From: Thoreauomyces humboldtii | Lineage: Eukaryota; Chytridiomycota; Chytridiomycetes; Spizellomycetales; Powellomycetaceae | Direction of reading: 5' to 3' | NCBI GenBank assembly: GCA_027596035.1 | Contig: JADGJA010000727.1 | Location: forward strand, 1 to 11,691 | Length of the DNA: 11,691 nt | In this document: positions 1-7,775 of the stretch, in pieces | How positions within the stretch are numbered: the first letter of the stretch is position 1 | Layout of the letters: every line of letters starts with the position of its first letter | Position numbers and translations under genes: made by a program | The notes under the pieces: model-generated | Database searches by the model: none | What the model saw: only the letters and a program-made list of their open reading frames with translations | What the model was told of the DNA's origin: nothing

Positions 1-860
1 GGGGGGGGGTGATGGTGCGGCAGTTTCTGTTGAGATCTGATGCTGACGGATGGAAGCAAATCCCGACAGGCATCGAGCTCACCTTTTCGAGCAACGAAGC
101 AAAAACTTCAAGGGATTTTGATTACACCTTCTCCCCCACGTTGTGGAAACCCCTACCGATTGTCCTTGTCCAGACACCCACTTCGCTACGCTATTCAATG
201 AGCATGTCCATTGCTGTCCAGAGGGCTCCCCGTGTCTCCTCCACGTCACAGGCTGCTGCTGCTGCTCCGAGACTTCTAATTGGCAAGCTTTGCGGCGGGC
301 TCATCTTCGTTTCGTCGGATTGTCCAGGGTCGCGTGGCGGTAACGAGACGTCGGAATGGATGCTTACGGCGCATCAGCAGCTTCAATTTTGCGAGGACAA
401 CCCAACGGCCTGTAGGGTAGGAAGTGCTCGACTTACTCTGTCGATCGATTCGGCAGGTTTCCCCAAGGCTACTTGTCTCAAGATGCCATCCTGTACCCTG
501 TACGGCCTGACGAAGCTTTTTCTCCAGTCATCACCGCTAACATTGCTTCCGGACAATAATCGCTGCGAAAGATTGGCCCACCCATGAAAAAGCCATGCCG
601 AGCGGATCGACAGGGTAAGATAAGGGAGGCGTGGACAAGGCATGTCCAAAACGAGCGTTACGGGCAGGAATTTTCGACTTGGCAACCCGAGAGCGATCAA
701 TCAATGCGTTCGTTCCCTCACCCTGCCGGCTCTCCTTGTCAGGGTAGAGCGTCGACGTGGTGAGAGTGGACGCAGGGCTGTCGGTAGGGTTGACGCGTGA
801 AGCTCACGGCGTGAAGGGGGGGACAGCAGTTAGGGCTTGGACGCGCGTCGCTCGACCCGG
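1..860. other. Left flank without a supportable gene
   Basis: The window opens with a run of nine G, which may be an assembly or sequencing edge. Open frames exist on both strands here: about 190 codons on plus from 9, and about 105 on minus from 700. Their translations show no domain, no convincing compositional bias and no consistent intron signals. I therefore call no gene. The last 100 bases are the upstream region of the TATA-driven gene that follows. Confidence 0.5.
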
Positions 861-866
861 TATAAA
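861..866 (+). promoter_or_regulatory. TATA box with pyrimidine-rich leader
   Basis: TATAAA is followed by a long C/T-rich leader (about 880-985) containing repeated CATCTCGCAC-like words, and then by the first ATG at 991 with a GTATGT donor 18 nt later. A TATA box, a CT-rich stretch around the likely start and an early intron are usual in highly expressed fungal genes. The transcription start is inferred, not seen. Confidence 0.6.
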
Positions 867-990
867 GGGGTGCCTGTGCTGCTGCCCCTCCCTCTCCCCA
901 TCCTCCCCCATCTCTTCACATCTCGCACGCACTCATCTCGCACACATCTCTCAGCCCCAACCCCCTCGCACAATCCTTCGCACTTGGTCA

Positions 991-2278
991 ATGCGACAAG
1001 ATTCCCAGGTATGTGCTGGCACCCACTTGGTGTGTTGCCCAACCCTTCCTGCCTGTTGTTTTCCCATCTTCCAGTACTTCATCTCGCGTCCGTGCGGCTG
1101 CGCACGGCATCCAGTCCCAACCCTGACCTTTCTTTTCTACCGTCTTCCGTTCTCAGAGCTCTCTCGAAGCAAATGCAAACGTTCAAGACCCTTGGTGGCT
1201 CGCTTGGTCTCGTGTACACATCGAGGTATCGTCGCCATGTCGAGCCATCTGTCTTCTTCTGCGCACTGCATCCGAGCTTACTCCGAGGTCGCAGACCATC
1301 TTTCCCTTTCTCTCGCGCTCACGTACTAAGCTGTTAAGTGCTAAACCGGACTGCTCATCGACCTGCGGTTCCGTTCTGTCGTCGCGAGTGCTTTGCCAAG
1401 CTGCCCATTCCGCACATTTGCATTGACATCTCCTTTCTCTCTTCGCTTCTCAGCGCAGTCGTGCCCAACTGGGTTCCAAGTTTGGGAGCGATTGTCAACG
1501 CCCACAAGAGGTCATCCGACTACTGGTGAGCTTATCTCCGTTACACATGCTTCATGGCCATCTGCTGATACAAATTCTTTTCGTTACCTTTTCTTCTTCC
1601 AGAGTCGACCGCCCGACATCGTCGAGGACAAGCGGGTGTCGGGTCGTCACATGCAAGAGGTCACCCGACCGCTGGTGAGCCTATCTCCGTTACACATGCT
1701 TCATGGCCATCTGCGGATACGAATTCTTTTCGCTACCTTTCCTTCTTCCAGAGTCGACCGCCTGACATCGTCAAGGACGAGCGGGTGTCGGGTCGTCACA
1801 TGCAACATGTCAGTCGACAACTGGTGAGCTTCTCTCTGTCATCGACGGTTCACGGTTATCTACTGAATTCTGGCTTTTGTTTTGTTACCTTTCCTTCTTG
1901 CAGACTCGACCGCCGACATTGCCGACATTGCTAGAGAACGAGCCGGTGTCGTTACATGCTAAATGTCATTCGGTCTCCGGTGAGCTTCTCTTCATCACGA
2001 ACCGTCGGCGATCATCTGCTGAATTCTGTCTTGTCCCGTTACCCTTCTTTCCTGCAGAGTCGACTGCCGACATCGTCCAAGGAACGAGCCGGTGTCGTTT
2101 CATGCTAGATGTCATTCGGTTCCTGGTGAGCTTCTTTTCGTCACGAACGGTCCACAGCCACTGCTGATGCTGATGCTACTAACTTTCCTCCTTGCAGAGC
2201 CGACTCCTGACACCGTCAAGAAACCAGAGGAACCGGGCAGTTGTCGGCGGGAACCATCTCAGAGGCTACTTTTTGTAG
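991..2278 (+). CDS. Modular small-exon gene encoding 24-residue repeats, unknown function
   Basis: I do not recognise the product. A coherent model joins 991-1008, 1157-1225, 1454-1525, 1603-1674, 1752-1823, 1904-1979, 2058-2125 and 2198-2278. This gives 175 residues and ends at TAG 2276. Introns begin GTATGT, GTATCG or GTGAGC and end in pyrimidine-rich CAG, with branch-like CTGAT, CTGAA or TACTAAC (2176). Exons 3 to 7 are homologous modules, for example SRPPDIVEDKRVSG and SRPPDIVKDERVSG, each ending in a variant of MQEVTRPL. Four of the five module exons start and end in phase 0. The 76-nt and 68-nt exons break the frame and restore it together. There is no signal peptide or membrane segment. 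The long first and third introns (148 and 228 nt, about two and three intron lengths) may hide skipped modules. A spliced noncoding RNA is a real alternative. Confidence 0.5.
1454..2197 (+). repeat. Tandem exon-intron module array (period about 150 bp)
   Basis: Five consecutive units each consist of a 68-76 nt exon and a 72-80 nt intron. Exon starts are 1454, 1603, 1752, 1904 and 2058; intron starts are 1526, 1675, 1824, 1980 and 2126. The second and third units are nearly identical through exon and intron, while the later ones have diverged. The intron of each unit keeps GTGAGC at its 5' end and TTCTTCCAG- or CCTTGCAG-like sequence at its 3' end. The array looks like serial tandem duplication of one exon plus its intron. 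Upstream 1157-1453 probably holds older, decayed units, because the spacing fits two more periods. Confidence 0.8.
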
Positions 2279-2329
2279 ACTGGTCTGAGGAGCCTCCGCG
2301 GATGTGCTCAAAATAGATACCAGCTCTCA

Positions 2330-2666
2330 CCCTGTTAGGGCTGATTGTGATTGGCCTAAGCGGACCAGCTGCCACCCTGTTAGGGAATGGCTGTGATGAC
2401 GGGTCTACGGATCAGCTTCCGCCCTGTTAGGGATTGGATGTGATGACGTTACATTGGACCAGCTGCCGCCCTGTTAGGGATTGGCTGTGATGACGGGTCT
2501 ACGGATCAGCTGCCGCCCTGTTAGGGAGTGGATGTGATGACGTTACATTGGACCAGCTGCCCCCCTGTTAGGGTGTGGCTGTGATGACGGGTTTACGGAT
2601 CAGCTGCCGCCCTGTTAGGGAGTGGATGTGATGACGTTGTGCGTTCCAGCTACCGCCCTGTTAGGG
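2330..2666. repeat. 47-bp subtelomeric tandem repeat with CCCTGTTAGGG in every unit
   Basis: CCCTGTTAGGG occurs eight times, starting at 2330, 2375, 2422, 2469, 2516, 2563, 2610 and 2656, with spacing of 45-47 bp. The sequence between motifs alternates between two types. One has GGATGTGATGACGTTACATTG and the other GGCTGTGATGACGGGTCTACG (quoted in part), so the higher-order unit is a 94-bp dimer. CAGCTG lies just upstream of most motifs. Each unit contains a telomere hexamer TTAGGG within a partial palindrome, which could bind a telomere-repeat factor; that is inference. It starts just after the modular gene and may lie in its 3' transcript. Confidence 0.9.
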
Positions 2667-2717
2667 TCAGTGGTGGTGATGCCGCTAGGCAGGCCAGGGT
2701 ACTTGGCGTACCTTGGT

Positions 2718-3549
2718 AAAAGCCGGAGCCACAACTGTACTGCGTTGCCCCAAGGTCCAAGGAGCATCCCCGAGGCCCAAGACTCGGGAGCTCGTGGGGC
2801 TCGTTTTCGCTCATCGCAAGGTATGCTTTGATTGTCGTATGCTTCTTGTATTGGTCGCCATGCTAAGGCACTTCCTTTGGAATCAGAAAGCAAGCAAGGA
2901 GTATCCGACCTCGCAAGATCCGATCTCGCAAGGAGTATCCGGAACTCGCAAAGCACCGCGTCCACGAGATACTCGGTGGGATGAACCGTTTCCTTTTTCA
3001 AGTGAGCCGCGAGGAGCAGCATGCTCACCGAGTTGACGTACTGCAGGTCCGCGAGCTACAGAAGATATCGACTTCTTCGGGATCCTACATGAGGTATGTT
3101 TGTCGAGGGCCCCCCGCGGGCTACTAAAAGCAAACGGATACGTAATAGTTATGGGTCCACCACCGAGGCGATACGAGCGATATAGTGCGTTGGGCGAGCA
3201 CGCCGAAGGCGCTGTCGAGCGCCACCACGAGTCGCGAGATCGCCGTGCGCAGGGACCCATAACTGTTTTATGCTGCCTCCGTCCCCTCCGGACACGACCT
3301 ATATCGTTGTGTCCCTCGAGTATTGTCTGTCGCCTCCCCGATACGGGATTTATAGCCACTTTCTCCCATTATCCAATAGCAGCATAAAGTATAAGAAAAA
3401 GATTCGCAAAGAGAAGGGGCGGGACTTACGTGTCGAGGTAGCGTTTTTCCGAGGTATAGACGGGTTTCGGTTCGGAAGCGTGACAAACATACAGTGCAAA
3501 GGTCGTTGTCATCGGTCGGAGCTCGCTGCTCTACGGAATCTACCGGTGA
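2718..3549 (+). CDS. Fragmentary spliced gene, unknown function
   Basis: I do not recognise this gene. The best-supported exon is 2887-3093. It is open in one frame and contains a charged, helix-like stretch (KEYPELAKHRVHEILGG, then VLQVRELQKISTSS). It is preceded by a clean 66-nt intron, 2821-2886 (GTATGC ... AATCAG). The upstream exon, 2718-2820, joins in phase and reads through GSSWGSFSLIA, but it has no visible ATG and meets a TAA at its left edge. Downstream, a GTATGT donor at 3094 and a CAG at 3494 bound a 401-nt insertion. Splicing it out keeps the frame open for 17 more codons (AKVVVIGRSSLLYG) to TGA at 3547. The 5' end is missing or decayed, so this may be a gene fragment. Confidence 0.4.
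3147..3264. repeat. Long-loop inverted repeat, 12-bp perfect arms
   Basis: AGTTATGGGTCC (3147-3158) pairs perfectly with GGACCCATAACT (3253-3264) across a 94-nt GC-rich loop. Allowing one mismatch, the arms extend outward by three more bases. It lies inside the 401-nt insertion and may be a nested element or part of its folded structure. Confidence 0.6.
3267..3388. repeat. Second adjacent inverted repeat, 10-bp arms
   Basis: TTTATGCTGC (3267-3276) is the reverse complement of GCAGCATAAA (3379-3388). It begins two bases after the previous inverted repeat ends. Within its loop, GGACACGAC and GTTGTGTCC (about 3290-3314) form a small hairpin with one G-U pair. The pair of back-to-back hairpins occupies most of the insertion. 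Confidence 0.5.
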
Positions 3550-3799
3550 CTGAAGCACGCGGGAAAGATCCTACGAGCAGGGAGGTCCGAGCGTTGTGCT
3601 ACCGTTGCACTGCATTGATTGTTCCGCCCCACCCATTTCGTTTCGAACCCGTGTCCCTCCTTGGGGGTTGACGGATGATGGTGTGTCGATCCTTTCCGTA
3701 GAGCGCTGCATGCCGACCGCTAGAGTCTGTCTTCAAGTTACTTGCTGTCCGCACCGATCGGTTTCCCCCGCACGCTCGGCGATTATGTTTGTTGGTCGT
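3550..3799. other. Short gap without a recognised gene
   Basis: Nothing convincing is coded here on either strand. It lies beyond the stop codons of the plus-strand fragment on its left and the minus-strand orphan gene on its right, so it probably holds both 3' ends. I see no clear terminator or polyadenylation signal. Confidence 0.4.
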
Positions 3800-4501
3800 T
3801 TACTGGGGTGCGAGATGATCGGCGATGGTCTGTGCTTTGTCGACCAACGCCTGCGCATGACGAAGGTTGACGGCCGGAATCTCGGTACGCAAGCCAAGAC
3901 TTGCGTGACAAAAGGGATCCTGGTTACACAGCCCGTAAACCGTGTGCTGGGTGACGTTGCATAGTAGAGTTGGCGCACGAGTGTCGGCCCGAGCATACTG
4001 AGTCGTTGATTGACAGTCTAGACGTCCAGGGTGTTTTGGAAAACCCGGTAGCAACGCCGAGGCGAGGCCGGCGGTGTTCAGTTTCCGGCTGTGAACGTCG
4101 TAATGACGATCGAGTTCCTCGCGTACTTCCTTGCGTTCTGAAAGTGGTGGTTCCGAGGTCGCCGGCTGGCCATCCGATGATGACTTCGTCGTGAAGCCGA
4201 TGTCCATACTCCCAGGAGTGCGGGCTACGCGGAGGGCGGTTTTCGTCGTTTCATGTAAAGTGTGCGTCTCCAGCCTCATTTGCCAATCGTCTCCGTCCTC
4301 TTTCCGCCAGGACATCTTGTAGCGCGCGCCGTTCGTCTCCTCCCCTAGGAACGGCTCTTCGAAGAAGGCGATGTGCACAGTGCAGAAGAATGCGGTGACT
4401 TGATACCCCATTTCCTGCAGACGTGGGACCCATACGGCGTCAACCAGACTCGTTTGCCAGGTTTTGTGAAACTCCGACTTGAATCCGTTTTTTGTCGTCA
4501 T
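3800..4501 (-). CDS. Orphan hypothetical protein, 233 residues, single exon
   Basis: I do not recognise a family. From the ATG at 4501 (context CACAATGA) the frame runs 233 codons to a TAA at 3800. The same frame stays open upstream to an ATG at 4633, but that stretch lies in the 143-bp repeat, so the inner start is preferred. The first third looks most gene-like: a polar start (MTTKNGFKSEFHKTWQ), a Trp-containing segment (DAVWVPRLQEMGYQV), then a hydrophobic strand-like segment (TAFFCTVHIAFFEEPFLG). The middle is charged (SERKEVREELDRHYD) and the end contains an Ala-rich helix-like stretch. There is no signal peptide or transmembrane helix. It sits next to decayed sequence, so it could itself be a remnant or a lineage-specific gene. 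Confidence 0.45.
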   Translation of the reverse strand: MTTKNGFKSEFHKTWQTSLVDAVWVPRLQEMGYQVTAFFCTVHIAFFEEPFLGEETNGARYKMSWRKEDGDDWQMRLETHTLHETTKTALRVARTPGSMDIGFTTKSSSDGQPATSEPPLSERKEVREELDRHYDVHSRKLNTAGLASALLPGFPKHPGRLDCQSTTQYARADTRAPTLLCNVTQHTVYGLCNQDPFCHASLGLRTEIPAVNLRHAQALVDKAQTIADHLAPQ

Positions 4502-4579
4502 TGTGCTGGATTGAGGACGCCCTGTAACGGCCTCCGTTGCGTAGGCCGCGATCCTCCAAGCAATGTAACCGAAGTGCGC

Positions 4580-4923
4580 CCGTTCCGCAAAGCCTCTTGA
4601 CGGGCGCACAGCGGCCCCCGACGGCAGATGCATCCCCTCAAGGATGCTGTCGGGGGTCCGCTGGCTTCGACCGTCTCATTGCCCTGACCCTTCCACTGTA
4701 GAGAGAGTGCTGAAGAATGGCCGTTCCGCAAAGTCTCTTTGACGGGCGCACAGCGGCTTCCCGATGGCAGATGCATCAACGCAAGGATGCTGTCGGGGGT
4801 CCGCTGGCTTCGACCGGCTCATTGTACCTGACCCATCGACCGTAGAGAGAGTTGCTGAAGAATGTCCGTTCCGCAAAGCCTCTTTGACGGGCGCACAGCG
4901 ACCACGACGGCAGATGCATCAAC
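4580..4923. repeat. 143-bp tandem repeat, about 2.4 copies
   Basis: The landmark CAGATGCAT recurs at 4625, 4768 and 4911, spacing 143 bp, and CCGTTCCGCAAAG recurs at 4580, 4721 and 4866. Units share long blocks such as GACGGGCGCACAGCG and GCTGTCGGGGGTCCGCTGG. The array begins exactly where homology between the minus-strand pseudogene and its plus-strand paralog stops, so it marks the truncation junction. Its left copy runs into the region upstream of the orphan gene. Confidence 0.85.
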
Positions 4924-5622
4924 TCGAGGTGCTTCTGGACGAGCATCTTGGTGCGAGTGGCCGAGGCCAGAGTCGCGGCCTCACTGCGTACACGGTTATT
5001 GTTCATCGATGGCGCTTTGGGCGCGGGAGCGGGGAACCTCACTTCAGAGTATCGTTTGTTAATCGGCTTCTCGCAACAAGTCACTCGAATCTACAAGAAG
5101 CTCGGCAACCGCAAGCGCGTTGTCGACAAACCCGTCAGACAATCGCTTGCCCTTCGGAGAATCCGATGCTGACGATCCTGAGCAATCTCGTTCCGCTTCC
5201 GGCGCAGACGAGAGGACTTGAACAAAACGTGTAAGGTTTTGAATTTTGTCCGATTATTGGAGGCCAACTTCGACTTACCATCAGAGCCGAGGAAGTTTGT
5301 AGCGCCAGCTTCATAGGCAATGAAAAGGTCCTCATGATTTGTCAGGAATCACAGAATTTCCGCCGTGTCCCATTCTTGCGGGTTCTCTGACATGTTGATC
5401 CCGGGCGCCTCGAGCCCGCTCGAAGTCTTCGAGGACGGCCTAGGTGCGGACGTCGTTGTTAGCTTTGCTGAAGCTGGAAACAGCAACGTGTGCCCCGAAT
5501 AGGACGTCTTCAACAAGGATCGCGGCCTCTTCCCTGGTGACCGCAATTGGAGCACTCGAGCCGGAGTTTATAGGCCGACCGTTGCTGTTGTTTCTTGCCC
5601 TGACGAAAGCTTTTGAGTCGTG

Positions 5623-5698
5623 CTTGCGATGCTAGCGAGGTTCCAGGAGGTGAGTGATTGCCTTGCGAAACCATGATCGATTGACAGCACACTCATAC
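5623..5698 (-). other. Conserved intron of the paralog
   Basis: On the minus strand this segment starts GTATGAGTGTGCTGTC and ends CGCAAG. It aligns along its length with the intron at 8210-8278 of the plus-strand gene (GTATGAATCTGCTGTC ... AATCAG). Both occupy the same place after the WV-DRI domain, which supports the exon boundaries chosen in both copies. Confidence 0.65.
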
Positions 5699-6038
5699 GT
5701 GCTGCCGCCTGTGCACGTCTTCACTCAAGCCCGTGCCACTTCTTATCGTGGATTGTTGCTTCATGGTGCCTTCAGCTTGCTATCTGTTCAAGGATCATCT
5801 TGATCGTCACGAGGACATTTCGGGGCTTCGACTTCCATGGCCATTCGTAGCCGTCGCTTGGCGTCTTCGCGCACAGATCCCCCCTCACGAGATGAACCAA
5901 CTCGTTCAAGATGGCCGCATCCACACGCAAGGTGGGATCGGACAAGTGAGCGATGATGCGGTCCTTAACCCATCGGTGGGGTGAGAGTCGCGGCGTAATG
6001 AGTGCTTCAAAGAAGTAGATCAGCTCTCGCTTCTCTGC

Positions 6039-6111
6039 TTTCGAAGCCAACGAGAGGCCAAAAAGCGAGTGATTCCCTCGCAAGACATCAACGGACAGCA
6101 CGATCTGAAAG
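6039..6111 (-). other. Intron-like sequence inside an exon of the paralog
   Basis: Read on the minus strand, CGTGCTGTCCGTTGATG ... GGGAATCACTCGC ... TTCGAAAG resembles the intron at 5623-5698 of the same gene (GTGCTGTC, then GCAATCACTC, then CTCG...CGCAAG). It has no GT donor here and is translated in the current frame (SVDVLRGNHSLFGLSLASK). The plus-strand paralog has no counterpart at this place. It may be a second copy of the intron sequence that was captured into coding sequence. Confidence 0.4.
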
Positions 6112-6748
6112 AGGCGCGGGTGCTCTCGTCGTCCTGAGCATCGACTGGCCAGGGTCCCGAAGGGCTCCTTGAAAAGGTGTTCTTGGTTGAACCTGATGTT
6201 GGGAAGGCCGGCGACTCGCTGCCTGTAGATCGAACAAATCTTCTTGGCGACATTACCGGGGACTCTGGCCCTGAGCAAGGGACGACCGTCTTGCATTCGC
6301 TCCGTGGTAACCTCTGGGAAGCTGGCCATTGTGGACGATGGAGGGCAGAGACGAGGAATGCCCGTCTGATCCAACGACGAAGCGGTGGCCATTCTATCGA
6401 GATTGGGGCTAGGTGTGGAGAGAGAATAGTCGCTAAGGGGAAGAGGGGCAGTCCCCTGGACCCTGAGCGTATGTATGATTGAGAAGAGAAGAAAAGATGT
6501 GCTGTGCCGCCAGCGGAACTCGGGGCGCTTCACATAGTCTGTGCCGTCGACTTCTGGTCGATGCCTGCTAGAGAAGCATGATACCAAGTCTGTACGCATT
6601 CAAGTTAGAGTGAAAATTATAATCAAGCCTCACCTGGTTTCGTCTGCTCTGGACTCCACCCAGTCCGCATCGTTGACGTCGGCGCGCGGTGCACCGGACA
6701 AGCGGTCAGCCCACCAAGTTCTTCAAAAGTTTTTTTTTGCGAGAACAT

Positions 6749-6925
6749 CTCCTCAAAAGATCGATCTCAGTTTGGTGTCAGGTTCAAATCTGTCCAGCCG
6801 GTGGCCCATACGCCATATTCGAAGTTTGAGTCTCGAGGAGCGTTCCAAAATCCAGAGAATCTTGTACGTTTTCTAAGGTCATGAATGCCAATCCAAGCTT
6901 CATAAGAGCTGAGGATGATACAGGG
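6749..6925. promoter_or_regulatory. Divergent intergenic region
   Basis: This gap lies between the minus-strand start at 6748 and the first plausible plus-strand start at 6926 (ATGTCTGGCAAAGG). No TATA box is obvious. A shared promoter region for the two divergent genes is inferred from layout only. A possible donor GTACGT at 6864 hints that some plus-strand transcript crosses it. Confidence 0.3.
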
Positions 6926-7775
6926 ATGTCTGGCAAAGGTCGGAAAAGAGCTCTTGAGTCTCCAAACTCCGAAGCGAAGAAAAAGACTCCACTTACCAGG
7001 ACTTCGCGCTTCCAAGGCCTTTCCGCATACTATTCGACCTGACCCTACTCCTCGAGGACAATGCGCACTTTCACACATTTCGAATTGCACACATTTGAGA
7101 CAAAACTTTCCCCGCCCTAAAGCCCGTTGAGGAGGGGGCCCTCGGCGCGGTGGCCACAGGAGGCAGCCCGAGGGTCGGACCACTCAACGGCAAAAGAAGC
7201 TTTGGTGAATTTCGAGAAACTTCATTGCGACGAGGAGCTGCAAGGCATTCATTCCCCACCCCTAAAGACCGTTGAGGAGGGGACCCTCGGCGCGGTGGCC
7301 ACAGGAGGCGGCCCGAGGGTCGGACCACTCAACGGCAGAAAGAGCCTTGTAGACTGTTCGACAAAGAGCTATGTCGAGCGTGACGAGGAGTTGACTTCCC
7401 GGAATGAGGAGCTGCGAACGGAACTGGAACGAGGCGTGAACGAGGCGAGGAAAGTGTTGCCGAGTCCCTGTTGCGAAAGAGCGGATAAATGGTTTCTTCC
7501 TTCCATAGGGTTCCTTGCCAGACTCTCAGTCGTTCCCTTGCGAATGTCCCGACGGCACCGTGCCTCGGCCGTGCCTTAGGGAAGAAAGTCGACGGCGGAC
7601 TTCGGACGGATTGTCCATCTCTCGGCTCGAGGCTCTCGCGTAGCACGAAGGTACGGCTAGTCGACAGCGAGACCTGCTGCGCACGGCCCTCGACGACCTC
7701 AAAACCGACTGCGCATTCCTCTGCTTCTCGCTTTCCTCCATCTGATCGCGCATCGGATCTCGTTAACAGCGAGCT
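6926..7775 (+). other. Possible upstream exons of the HEPN gene, unresolved
   Basis: Three gene-like pieces are seen but not joined. ATG 6926 opens MSGKGRKRALESPNSEAKKK, a basic nuclear-signal-like start that stops after 38 codons with no usable donor before it. At about 7360-7452 a charged coiled-coil-like stretch (YVERDEELTSRNEELRTELE) is open in the same frame. At about 7580-7743 another frame gives SISRLEALA, a TAG, then RQRDLLRTALDDLKTDCAF. These could be exons of an N-terminal coiled coil, or the broken remains of one. The frame of the main exon is itself open from 7778, so the true start may lie upstream of 7913. Confidence 0.35.
7117..7405 (+). repeat. Duplicated 145-bp unit carrying a 67-bp hairpin
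   Basis: Two tandem units (starts about 7117 and 7262) share a highly similar core at 7124-7190 and 7269-7335. In the second core CCGTTGAG pairs with CTCAACGG at the ends and GACCCTCGG pairs with CCGAGGGTC inside, forming a two-part stem with a GC-rich loop. The first copy keeps the outer stem and seven pairs of the inner one. Flanks are similar but more diverged. Both copies can be read as a Gly-rich peptide (LGAVATGG), in the same frame as the coiled-coil stretch for the second copy only. Confidence 0.8.

Larger units (their letters stand above)
3094..3494 (+). mobile_element. Intron-like insertion bounded by 11-bp terminal inverted repeats
   Basis: GTATGTTTGTC (3094-3104) is exactly the reverse complement of GACAAACATAC (3482-3492). 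The left arm supplies a canonical 5' splice site, GTATGT. The right arm is followed directly by AG, which serves as a 3' splice site and also matches the AG just before the element, as a 2-bp target duplication would. The interrupted reading frame resumes in phase on the far side. This is the arrangement expected of an intron-generating DNA transposon (introner). No transposase frame is visible. An 11-bp inverted repeat alone could occur by chance in a window this size; its position at the splice sites is what makes it notable. Confidence 0.4.
4924..6748 (-). pseudogene. Inverted, decayed paralog of the HEPN/RS gene
   Basis: This copy runs leftward from an ATG at 6748. A 44-nt intron (6590-6633 on the plus numbering; GTGAGG, branch TCTAAC, end TACAG) joins in phase to a long exon that stays open to TGA at 5772, about 310 residues. 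That exon contains RWVKDRIIAHLSDP and VTIKMILEQ, matching QWVEDRIEAHLSNP and ITIKMILER of the plus-strand gene. Beyond the stop, homology continues in several frames: an intron 5623-5698, an exon with the acidic EEAA-type segment, the SENPQEWDTAE exon (about 5396), an intron 5217-5278 of 62 nt like its counterpart, and the HEPN region. A small deletion shifts the frame ahead of the HEPN motif, the histidine is replaced by glutamine (RNEIAQ), and a TAA follows. It ends at the 143-bp repeat and lacks the RS tail. The first half might still be made as a truncated protein. Confidence 0.75.

Noticed and set aside
9..587. Plus-strand open frame of about 190 codons at the left edge
   Set aside because: Ser/Leu-rich mixed composition, no recognisable domain, no supporting promoter, and an overlapping opposite-strand frame. 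It looks like a chance frame in GC-rich DNA.
383..700. Minus-strand open frame of 105 codons
   Set aside because: No motif or plausible gene structure; overlaps the equally weak plus frame.
757..1329. Long plus-strand frame through the leader and first exons of the modular gene
   Set aside because: It reads through the TATA box, the pyrimidine-rich leader and a clear GTATGT...CTTCCAG segment, and yields low-complexity sequence. Spliced exons explain the region better.
1526..2197. Box C/D snoRNAs in the repeated introns (CTGA and TGATG-like words)
   Set aside because: CTGAT and CTGAA words sit where branch points belong, no consistent C box pairs with a D box, and the introns are too short for the usual layout.
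3640..3670. tRNA T-arm-like word TTCGAAC
   Set aside because: Flanking bases do not form the T-stem and no acceptor or anticodon stem can be placed.
6767..7183. Minus-strand frame of 138 codons
   Set aside because: Half of it is the antisense of the hairpin repeat and of the basic start at 6926; the rest has no continuing exon or domain.
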